From assembly GCF_000614105.1 (NCBI RefSeq), contig NZ_BAKH01000001.1, positions 1 through 64,000 of the forward strand: 64,000 nucleotides of DNA, in the 5' to 3' direction. Source of the DNA: Prevotella micans DSM 21469 = JCM 16134 (GTDB lineage: Bacteria; Bacteroidota; Bacteroidia; Bacteroidales; Bacteroidaceae). The notes beneath the pieces were generated by a model, which saw only the letters and a list, made by a program, of their open reading frames with translations, searched no databases and was not told the origin of the DNA. The position numbers and the translations under genes are program-made. This document shows positions 24,625-33,600 of the stretch, in pieces (the stretch's first letter is position 1; every line of letters begins with the position of its first letter).

Positions 24625-25500
24625 ATGAAGAAAACTATCGTACTCCTCGCCCTAGGGCTATTCTTTTGTGGACTCGCAGCCTCTGCACAGGGCATTTCTC
24701 TCAGTGGCGACTTAGGAAACACAAGTACTGCCGTAAAGAAAATTATGTTCGATACTGCACAAGTTAAGTTGTTCTACTCCCTAAAGTTCAAGAAAGACTC
24801 TACTCGTAACGACACTACGGAAGCACAAACAGTGTTGTTGATTGGTAAAACTCACACGTTGTTTCTCGATTATTATAATCTGGTGCTTGATTCTATCTAT
24901 GACGATGCCGATAAAACCAAGAAGAATCCATTACTCATTATGCCCAAATGTTTTGAGTTATTTGCTGTGCGGAAGTTTGAAATGTATATTCTTTCGGATT
25001 TGCATAACGATACCACGATAGTCAGAGAAGATGCTTTTGTCAACACCTATGAATACAAGGAGAGAACTCCGGTAATTGATTGGAATATCCTGCCGGAGGA
25101 TTCTGTAATTAACGGACTGCCGTGCGGAAAGGCTACTTGTCACTTCCGCGGACGAGATTATGTTGCGTGGTATTTAAAGGATGTTCCTCTGCCATATGGC
25201 CCATATCGATTCAACGGATTACCGGGACTCATAGCCGTAATAAAAGACACAAAAGGGAATTTCTGCTTCACGCTGAACGGGGCACAGGAAAAACCTAGAT
25301 ACACTAACCTTATTTATCTGCATGATGAAAGCATATTTTTCACAAGAACTACTCGCGAAAAAGCCCGTCAAGCCATAAAAACAACCTATGAACATAAAGC
25401 TGACATTATGCTTCAAGATCCGATAATAAAAATATCACCCGATGCCGCAAAGAAGATGGATAGAAGTCCCGACCCCTATAACCCGATTGAATTAGAGTAA
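24625..25500 (+). CDS. GLPGLI family secreted protein
   Basis: The product is a 291-residue exported protein (signal peptide MKKTIVLLALGLFFCGLAASA). The signature that names the family appears late in the protein as YGPYRFNGLPGLIAVIKDTKGNF, preceded by CGKATCHFRGRDYVAWYLKDVPLP. The function of GLPGLI proteins is unknown. They are typically encoded next to a TonB receptor with a carboxypeptidase-like domain, as here, where the receptor starts 7 bp downstream, so the two are almost certainly co-expressed. Confidence 0.9.
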   Translation: MKKTIVLLALGLFFCGLAASAQGISLSGDLGNTSTAVKKIMFDTAQVKLFYSLKFKKDSTRNDTTEAQTVLLIGKTHTLFLDYYNLVLDSIYDDADKTKKNPLLIMPKCFELFAVRKFEMYILSDLHNDTTIVREDAFVNTYEYKERTPVIDWNILPEDSVINGLPCGKATCHFRGRDYVAWYLKDVPLPYGPYRFNGLPGLIAVIKDTKGNFCFTLNGAQEKPRYTNLIYLHDESIFFTRTTREKARQAIKTTYEHKADIMLQDPIIKISPDAAKKMDRSPDPYNPIELE

Positions 25501-25507
25501 GAATATT

Positions 25508-28030
25508 ATGAAGAAACGTTTGCTCATTTTTGTTTTGCTCGCAACCCTTTGCGCCATACAGACAATAGCACAAACGGTGAGCGGAATTGTGAGCGATGCC
25601 GCAAGTGGGAAGGTTCTTCCGCGCGCTACCTGTAAGGTTGTCAATCGCGGCGACTCGCTACTAAGATATTGCATAGCGGGCGCAAATGGGCGGTTCTCGA
25701 TAACCCTTCCGCCGAGAGCCGCCGAACTTGTATTTTCGTGTATGGGTTACGAACAACAACGCATTACCATTGAGCACGCCGGCGAAAACATGGAAATAAA
25801 AATGCTGCAAACGTCACACTCGTTGCCAGATGTTATAGTAAAAGCGCCGCCTATTACAAAACGCAAAGACACGGTTGATTATCATGTGTCATCGTTCGTC
25901 GACAAGGGCGATAGGCATCTCGAAGACGTACTAAAAAAGATGCCGGGATTCGAGGTTACCCCCGACGGAGGCATAAAATATCAGGGACGGCCAATAAGCA
26001 GGTTCAACATCGAGGGACAGAATCTGCTGGGCGGCCGATATAATCAGGCAACGCGGAACATGCCTGTAGCTGCCGTATCGACCGTCCAGGTTATGGAAAA
26101 CAACCAGCACATTCGAGCATTGAAGAACAAAGTGTCGTCGGAAGAAACTGCACTTAATATAAAGCTCAAAAAGGATTACAAACTTAAACCGTTCGGCGAA
26201 ATATACGGCGGCGGCGGCGGACTATCTACTTTCCTATGGATTGGCGCAATAAGCATGCTCAACATTTCGCCCAAGAACCAAACGCTCATAACGGCTGAAA
26301 CAAACAATCTGGGCAAAAGTCTTTCGGGCGAGGGATTCAATAATATCGACCTTACGGGAATGCGTACGTCGCACTTTCTACCAATTGGAATGCTCGACGA
26401 CATAACTCTGCGCCTATTGCCGCTGAAGAGCAAACGATATCTCGATAACAAATCCTACAGCATCGCGCTGAACCATCTGTTTGTTCTCTCGAGATATTCC
26501 AATCTCGTAGCTAACGTTTCGTTCGTTGACCAACGCGAAATCAACCGCGACAGTATCTATAATCGATATGGAGGACAGAACACATTCGAACTCTCAGAAA
26601 CAGACAGGCTGTACAAGCGCATTTACACGCTTTCACCATCAGTAAAATATGAGCTCAACAGTCCGAAGCTCTACCTCGAAGACGAACTTAAAGGTTCGTT
26701 TGGAAAGATGGAGATTGAGAACCGACTCATAAGCAACGCCACCGCATTAGACAACTCCATGTGGCGTAGGCCAGGGCATATTCAAAACCATTTGAATATG
26801 ATTCTCAATACCGGATTGCAAACATTTTCCATCCGATCGTTCGCCCGATATTTTTTCGACAAAGAAGCACTCATGTCGCCGACGCTTCAGTTGCTTCGAC
26901 ATGGACAACTGCTCTTTGAAAACAAAGTTTCAACCGGGATTAGCCTTTTCCGTCACAATATAGGCCTCGAATATTCTAACGAATATATACGCAACAATAT
27001 CGTATTCGCCAACCGAAGCGACGCGAGCAGCATTTTCACCCATACGCTACAATCGAACTACACAATCGGCATCGGCAAGAGCAGTTTCATGCTCGGTCTG
27101 CCGATAAACCTTAGCATCGTGGACTTGCAATGGAATCGCGCTGCCAACGGAAAGCGATTTCACATTGCCCCATCGGTTGGTTGGACTTATCTGCCCAACT
27201 CATTTCTCACAATCAGAGCCAACATATCTTATAGAGAGCGAGCCGGCGAAGAACCCCTCATGTCGCAACCCTATCGTACAAACTATCGAAACACCAAGGA
27301 TGCGCTCAATCGCATGGGATGGGACAAAATATGGAGTGTCAACTTCTCCATGTCATATCGAAGCGTACTGCATTTGCTCACGTGGCACCTCAACGGCAAC
27401 GCCTTCCTTACAAAAAGCGACCACTATACCGAATTTTCCTACACTCCATCAGGCACCCGTTTACGCCCCGTTTGGCAACCCAATGACCAGCGAATGTTCT
27501 ACATCACCACCTCGCTGCACAAGGTCATCGGCAAAGGCTTGAACCTGAAAACCTCAATCAACTTCAACCGCATGGAAATGTTCATCGCGCAGAACGGCGA
27601 ACAAAATATCTACAAATCGAATGTCATCTCTTCGATGGTAGACATTGTCTACGCCAACCTTTCGTGGCTAAAAATAACCTGGTCGACAACCGGAAACTTA
27701 AGTTGGTACGACGCCCAACCCAAGAGCCTCTTCAAAAGCATCTACACCGAAGCCAGCCTATCACTCTATCCAATAGCCCACCTAGGTATCGACATCTCGG
27801 CCGACCACAGCCTGCAAGAAATATCTAAAAACGAATACCGCTCCAACCTCTTCCTAGACTTTTCGGCCGAATATCAGTTCTCGAAACGTTTCTCGATAGC
27901 GCTAACCGTCACCAATCTTCTAGGTCGAAAGGAATATATCGACATGAACCGAACGGCCATAAACTACAGCTATTTCAGTAAGCACATCCGCGGTCGTGAA
28001 GTAATTTCTACCCTCCGCTTTTCATTCTAG
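25508..28030 (+). CDS. Outer membrane receptor with carboxypeptidase-like domain, GLPGLI partner
   Basis: The product is an 840-residue protein with a signal peptide, a carboxypeptidase-regulatory-like domain at about 22-110 (VSGIVSDAASGKVLPRATCKV, GANGRFSITLPP), then a plug-like region (KDTVDYHVSSFVDKGDRHLEDVLKKMPGFEVTPDGGIKYQG). The rest is a beta barrel ending STLRFSF. The DTVDY and HLEDVLKKMPG motifs are typical of the TonB-like receptors associated with GLPGLI proteins. The ligand is unknown. A weak hairpin (28044-28075, cattaaaacc with ggttttaatg) follows the stop. Confidence 0.86.
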   Translation: MKKRLLIFVLLATLCAIQTIAQTVSGIVSDAASGKVLPRATCKVVNRGDSLLRYCIAGANGRFSITLPPRAAELVFSCMGYEQQRITIEHAGENMEIKMLQTSHSLPDVIVKAPPITKRKDTVDYHVSSFVDKGDRHLEDVLKKMPGFEVTPDGGIKYQGRPISRFNIEGQNLLGGRYNQATRNMPVAAVSTVQVMENNQHIRALKNKVSSEETALNIKLKKDYKLKPFGEIYGGGGGLSTFLWIGAISMLNISPKNQTLITAETNNLGKSLSGEGFNNIDLTGMRTSHFLPIGMLDDITLRLLPLKSKRYLDNKSYSIALNHLFVLSRYSNLVANVSFVDQREINRDSIYNRYGGQNTFELSETDRLYKRIYTLSPSVKYELNSPKLYLEDELKGSFGKMEIENRLISNATALDNSMWRRPGHIQNHLNMILNTGLQTFSIRSFARYFFDKEALMSPTLQLLRHGQLLFENKVSTGISLFRHNIGLEYSNEYIRNNIVFANRSDASSIFTHTLQSNYTIGIGKSSFMLGLPINLSIVDLQWNRAANGKRFHIAPSVGWTYLPNSFLTIRANISYRERAGEEPLMSQPYRTNYRNTKDALNRMGWDKIWSVNFSMSYRSVLHLLTWHLNGNAFLTKSDHYTEFSYTPSGTRLRPVWQPNDQRMFYITTSLHKVIGKGLNLKTSINFNRMEMFIAQNGEQNIYKSNVISSMVDIVYANLSWLKITWSTTGNLSWYDAQPKSLFKSIYTEASLSLYPIAHLGIDISADHSLQEISKNEYRSNLFLDFSAEYQFSKRFSIALTVTNLLGRKEYIDMNRTAINYSYFSKHIRGREVISTLRFSF

Positions 28031-28219
28031 TTTTTGTTTGTTTCATTAAAACCAAATTACCTCTCGGTTTTAATGACATTCAGCTTGGGCAACACAAATG
28101 TTTTTAGGCTGGGCATATCCTCTGATGTAAAACAGGGTCTATTTGGGACGAACTTTTACCATATTTCCAACGGATGCCAACTCGGACGAGATGCCCGCGC
28201 ATGTAAAGACCTCTAAAAA

Positions 28220-28648
28220 TTAGAATGGAAGACCGATTGCGAGGTGTAGAGTTTGGGCATCGCGAAATTTGGGGATATTATAGAAGCGAGTTATTCCGGT
28301 GGCATAAGGCACGTGAAGACCGATACCCCAGTCTAGGCGGATGATGAAGAAATCGAGGTCGTATCGGAGACCTACGCCGGTACCGAGTGCCATTTCTTTT
28401 AGGAAGTTCTTGAATTTGAATTCCGAACTGGGGCGAGAAGAATCTTCCTGAAGCGTCCAAACATTACCGGCGTCGAGGAAGAGAGCACCATAGAGATTGC
28501 CTACCAGATGGGGACGATATTCAAGGTTTGCAAGTACTTTTATGTCGCCCGTTTGTTCGATATAAGAGCGGTTGCGTGATGTGGAGCGATAGCGTCCCGG
28601 GCCAATTTCTCTAACGTTGAATGCACGCACACTGTTGGCTCCGCCCAC
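28220..28648 (-). CDS. tamL: TamL/BamA-family barrel C-terminus (frameshifted)
   Basis: This is the C-terminal barrel of the Omp85-type protein that begins at 30612. It reads FYVGGANSVRAFNVREIGPGRYRS, the conserved loop region of Omp85 proteins (VGG-SVRGF-like), then LANLEYRPHLVGNLYGALFLDAGNVW and the last strand AQTLHLAIGLPF. The same frame is open upstream of 28648 to about 28733 (HTTIAAHINIGAIWAYGNSTIAPYTEQF), which supplies the missing strands. The listed ATG is internal. Confidence 0.85.
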   Translation of the reverse strand: MGGANSVRAFNVREIGPGRYRSTSRNRSYIEQTGDIKVLANLEYRPHLVGNLYGALFLDAGNVWTLQEDSSRPSSEFKFKNFLKEMALGTGVGLRYDLDFFIIRLDWGIGLHVPYATGITRFYNIPKFRDAQTLHLAIGLPF

Positions 28649-28710
28649 GTAGAATTGTTCGGTATAGGGTGCAATAGTGCTGTTTCCGTAGGCCCATATT
28701 GCGCCTATAT

Positions 28711-30612
28711 TTATGTGAGCGGCAATGGTCGTGTGAGATTGATAGTCCAGAGCTTTGTGAATTTAGTTTCAAGTTTGAGGAACTGCGCATAGGGGTTCTT
28801 GAACATTTTTTTATTCTTTTCGTCCCATGGTTTCTTCCTTATCAATGCACCCAGTGCGATGAGGTTCGAAGCCTCACTGACGGTTGTTTGCCATTTGATT
28901 GGATTGAGCAATCCGGAAGGACTTTGATAGGTATATTGGAATGATGCTTTGGGGATAAACTGGTCGGCCATGGAGACTTTGAGATAGGGCATACTGTCTG
29001 TGAGTTCCTGGAATTGTTTGGTTGTTTTGTGCATGAATTCGTAAGTGAGCGAAAGTGGTGTGAATTGATATGTATTTTGTTCAGTTGGTCGCCATGCATA
29101 GGTTAGTTCGCCCGAAACAACATGCCGTTTGAAATATTTTGCACGGTTGATGATGTCAACCGATGTGCGAAGGAGGGTTATAGGTGTTTCGTAGAACTGT
29201 TTTATTTTCGGTACGGGCGGCATGGGCAAGCCTTTCAGGAAAGCCTCACGGCGTTTCTGTTCTATTCGACGATGGCGTTTTCGTGGCGGTTCGGCGAAGG
29301 GGTTTAATATGCGCGGAATTTGTAAGCTGGCTTCAGCCCCATATTGATAATCGTTTATTCGGGAGTTTTCATTATCGTTTCTTGCAGACGCCCATTCATA
29401 AGCCCCATGTGCTTTGAGATTGAAGAGTTCGGCCCCTCGGAAAGTATTTCTCTTTGCGAATCCAATGATAAGTTCAGGTCCGTATTTTCCGCTTGTTTTT
29501 CCTTTTCCATATGTTTCGATGTAGAAGTCGTATGGCTTTTCGATTAGACAATCGAGAGTCATGTCAAGAGTTGTGCACGTATCCGAGCTGTCGGATGGCG
29601 TAAACGTAAGACTTGTTGCCGAAAACACTCCAGTTGAGTTGAGTTTGTTGAGCATTTGTTGGTGGCGTTCCTGACTGTAGGTGTCGCCTGGACGCAACAT
29701 AAGGTCGTTGGTAAGAGTACGATGGCGTACGGGCGGACGCGAGTGGGTATAGTTCATCGTAAGGAATCCTCTTATGCGTTGCCCGTGGAGTTCTTCCATT
29801 ATTTCTCTTCTAAAGTTTATGGTTTGTTTTCGGATAGTCCATACACGAGCAGCTCGAGGAGGAATGGAATCGACCATCTGTAATCGAACGGTTGCTCGAC
29901 CATGATTTAGTGTTGTGTCGGCAAGATAGCTCGCATGGTCGCCTTGATAGTAATAATAGCCGTGATTTCTGAAAAGGCTTGTTATTCGTTGACGTTCTTG
30001 TTCAAGACTTGCCACATCAAACGGGCATCCTTTTTTTATGATTGCAGCGGCGGTATCGGTACGGATAAGACTATCGGCTGCGGGCGGGAAGTTCGTGTAG
30101 CTTATGGAGTCGATGGTACAAAGTGGACCAATGTTGACTGTGTAGCGGAGTTTCGCTTTTCTAGGGTTACGTTGCCGGATGGTTTCGTAGGAAATCTTTC
30201 CGCTGAAATAACCTCTTTTAGAAAGCAGATTTTTACCCACAGTTGCGCGCAGATCGGGAGTTGTAGCACTAAGCAATATTGGTTTCGAAGCGAAGGCTCG
30301 CAACATCCATTTACCAAATGCCGTACTGTCTTGCGCAAACGAGTTCCATATCCAGAGACCTATCGGAAATGGCGAACGCATCGACGGGCTACCAAAGAGA
30401 GAGGCATTTGGAGTAGTTGCTAGTATTAGGTCGAGTTCCTCCTTCACGTTTGTGAAATGAGGACTGTTTTGATAGTTTTCATATCGCGTAGACTTCATTC
30501 CTGTGTAAAGCTGTTCGCCTTCAGGAATGGCCTTTGTTGTGCTACACGATTGGATGAACACAGAGAAAATTATTGCCGTAATGAGGCAGATGAACTTATT
30601 TATTTCTTTCAT
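28711..30612 (-). CDS. tamL: TamL-type outer membrane assembly lipoprotein, N-terminal part (frameshifted)
   Basis: The product is the N-terminal 633 residues of an Omp85-family protein. It starts as a lipoprotein (VFIQSCSTTKAIPEGEQLYTG, Cys near residue 23), which is the hallmark of Bacteroidetes TamL rather than BamA. POTRA-like repeats follow (KAKLRYTVNIGPLCTIDSISY; PGDTYSQERHQQMLNKLNSTGVFSATSLTF), then the first barrel strands. The frame goes out of register after KLWTIN, near 28727-28736. One added base joins it to HTTIAAHINIGAIWAYG. The joined protein would be about 797 residues. It overlaps the end of tamB by 17 bp, and TamL and TamB are known partners in outer membrane assembly. Confidence 0.85.
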   Translation of the reverse strand: MKEINKFICLITAIIFSVFIQSCSTTKAIPEGEQLYTGMKSTRYENYQNSPHFTNVKEELDLILATTPNASLFGSPSMRSPFPIGLWIWNSFAQDSTAFGKWMLRAFASKPILLSATTPDLRATVGKNLLSKRGYFSGKISYETIRQRNPRKAKLRYTVNIGPLCTIDSISYTNFPPAADSLIRTDTAAAIIKKGCPFDVASLEQERQRITSLFRNHGYYYYQGDHASYLADTTLNHGRATVRLQMVDSIPPRAARVWTIRKQTINFRREIMEELHGQRIRGFLTMNYTHSRPPVRHRTLTNDLMLRPGDTYSQERHQQMLNKLNSTGVFSATSLTFTPSDSSDTCTTLDMTLDCLIEKPYDFYIETYGKGKTSGKYGPELIIGFAKRNTFRGAELFNLKAHGAYEWASARNDNENSRINDYQYGAEASLQIPRILNPFAEPPRKRHRRIEQKRREAFLKGLPMPPVPKIKQFYETPITLLRTSVDIINRAKYFKRHVVSGELTYAWRPTEQNTYQFTPLSLTYEFMHKTTKQFQELTDSMPYLKVSMADQFIPKASFQYTYQSPSGLLNPIKWQTTVSEASNLIALGALIRKKPWDEKNKKMFKNPYAQFLKLETKFTKLWTINLTRPLPLT

Positions 30613-33600
30613 CTGTGAAGCGTATTAGAGTATCGTGGCGTTCGGATTTTGTTTGCGGCTGCACGATTGGATTGGAGTCGTTATTTTTGAATCGGAAGAT
30701 ATCTTTGAAGTGACGTAGTTTTCTCCTCCACATAAATCCGGCTCCAAACTCGCTTTGGTTACCCTCAAGCCAGTCGTAAGCTTCGCGTTCGTAGTAGAGT
30801 TTGAGATACTGTGTCTCTTTTTTGTTGAGCCTATATTCAAGAGAAAAGTTATCGAAATAGGCTCCGTTATCCTGGGAGAACTGCGAACCTGTGGAAACTC
30901 TGCCGCCAAGATTTATTCGGAGTCGATTATCCCACAAACGTTTCGAGAACTTGAAAGTGTAGTCGGTGTGCAGAGCTCCATTGACGTCGGCTGTGCTTTC
31001 CATGTTGGCCGTGATGTCGAGCCCCATTGAACTTAGCGCCTTACCGGTGATTTTATTCACTTGACTTTGCAGGAAGCTGGCCAGTGCACCATTCATTGCG
31101 TTATTTGTGCTGGCGTTGTTATTGCCGTCGAGATACATACCCGAGGCCAGCATTGTAACAGCTAGTTTCGAGCGTTCTTCAACGCTTTTTGTATTGAGGG
31201 TATTTTGAATTTCCTGGTCTTCGGGCGCGCTGATTATGAACTCCACTCCAGGTTTGGGGAACTGACCAGTGAGGCGCACTCCGCATGCGAAGTCTACTAA
31301 CCTACCCTCGCCCGATGCATTCGAAATACTTGTTTTCACTTCCTCGGTCGCGGTGATATTAAGCGTAGGCTGCATTGGGTCGCCGGTAAATTCTATGTAG
31401 CTTCCATCCTGAATGGTGAAAGTTCGGAGCGGAATGATGGGAAGAGAATATTTCATCACACCGTCTGAAAGAGTGTAGCGGCCACGCAACCGAGCTCCGT
31501 TTGCAGGGTCGTAGTTGAGTTGTAGATTTCCGCCGCCAAAGAGGTCGATGTAGTTCGATTTATCAGCGTTGAGTGCACAAACGATGTGGGCCTGCTCGTC
31601 AATATTCACGCCAAGGTTCATGCTGAATCCATTTATGTCGGGTCGACGAACAACATCGGCAGTCGAATCGGTCAGATTTGTGAATTGCACAAGGTCATTC
31701 AGTTCGGTATCGGTTGCAAGTGTTCCATCGCGTAGAACATAAGTCATGTTCGTTGAACCCAGAACAGAGAGCATTCCATCCATGTGCAGGTTAGCCACCG
31801 GACCGCGCAGTCGACCACCGAAATTCACGAACACCTTACCGAATATTTCGGAACGAGCGTTTTCCTTGGCATCTATTATTTCGAAATTGGTGGCGCGCAT
31901 TCTCACATCCATCAGCATGTTTTCGAGATTCGAGAAATCAAGATAACCCGACATATTGAGCGGCTGGTTATTATTGGCAAAGAGCTCGAAGTTTTCGAAC
32001 TCGATACGACTGTTGCGAATAAGCACGGGGTCGTCGGCAAAACGCATTTCGATACCGTATGGTACGCTGACGAGATAAGACGAATCAAGATATACTTCAC
32101 CGTTTATGTCGAGCCTATTAAGCGGTCCTTTCACAGAAAGCGACCCCTCACCCTTTCCTCGCAAGCCGATGATTTGGTCAGGAACGAAGCCGTTTACATA
32201 GCTCAGCGGGAAGTGGTTCATTTTAAAGGTTGCATCGAGCGAACCTCGGCCTTCGTTACTATAGGTTCCGTTAAAAGTGCCTACTTCGTTACCGTTCTGA
32301 CTAATGATGGCATCAACATAATGTGAGCCGTCGCCTTGCGGCATGTAGACAAGCTGTGCGCCCACATCGCCCATAGGATTGTTTTCGTAAACGAGATTCT
32401 TTATCGTGACATCGCTCGACATGGTAAGCTCTGAGGCTGTTTGCACAATGTGATAGTCGCCGTCAACAACTCCCGACATCTTCGGCGCAAACGGGAGCAC
32501 GGTGAACAGTTTGCCCAATTCGAAGCGGTGCATCGAAAAAGTGAGGTTCTGGAGTGACGTACTGTCAGAATCTTCGGTTGAAATTTGTACACCTGCACCA
32601 TCGGCAGCCAGGAGACGCATGTCAGCTGATATTCGGCGATCGCGTCCGACGTAAATGTAATTCGAATCGTTCACGGCAAATTCCTTGTAACCCAAAATCG
32701 ATTTATCGGAAGTTATATTCATCCGGATTCCGCGGTCGGCCATTCCTGCCCGGAACGACAATGCTACACCGGGACGATTCTTAGCATCGATAATAGATAC
32801 ATTCGACTGGATTCCGTGCTCATAGAACGAGCCGCGCAGATAGCCTTTGTAAGGATAGGTATTACGTGAGTTATTCTCGAGGGCGATATCGTAGGTGAGA
32901 CCATCGGCATTGCTCAAAAGTTTCATGCGGATGGTGTCGAGCTGCAAACTGTCGCGATATACGAGCGAATCAACGAGAATCTTTCCATTCAATCCATCGA
33001 ATGGCGACGAGCTTAGGTCGATATCGGCCGACCGGAACGCATATCCCTGCTCGGCTAGCAGTCGACTGAACAAATTGTCGCCACCACTTTTCAGTAAGAA
33101 ACGGCCCGTGGGTAGATGCTTGCGAATAGCCGGCTGGTCGATGCGTTTATTAGCCAGCTGAGTCATGATGTCGTTATAGATATTTTTACCCGATTTGGCC
33201 AATTGTCTGTAGCTGCCACCAAGCGACGCACCCAGATGAAAGTCGCCTCCATCGACAACAGCACGCGTGGTGTCGAGCCTACTCACAATGTCGAGCCGAA
33301 CATCACCCGGTACGTAATGCCTGTCGCGAATATCGGCCTGCATATTTCTCATCGAACCACGCACGGCAAGATTATCTTTCATGTCGGTCGAGAAATTCAT
33401 GTCGGTCGAGAAACTCGTTGTGAAAGGATGAGCTGCCACTCCCAGTTGATAAAGGTCAGCACGACTTATATTTCCGTTGATATTACCCTGAATGTTGTTA
33501 CCTTTCATTCCGGCATCGAGATGGATATTGCCGGCAAACAGTTCAATCCTTTCGTTTCCTCTCGTTTCGTGCAGATTTATGTTGTCCACGCTACCTGCTA

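Noticed and set aside
28034-28216. 60-residue plus-strand frame between the GLPGLI receptor and tamL
   Set aside because: It begins at a hairpin, has no recognisable sequence and no promoter; 28076-28219 holds nothing I can name.
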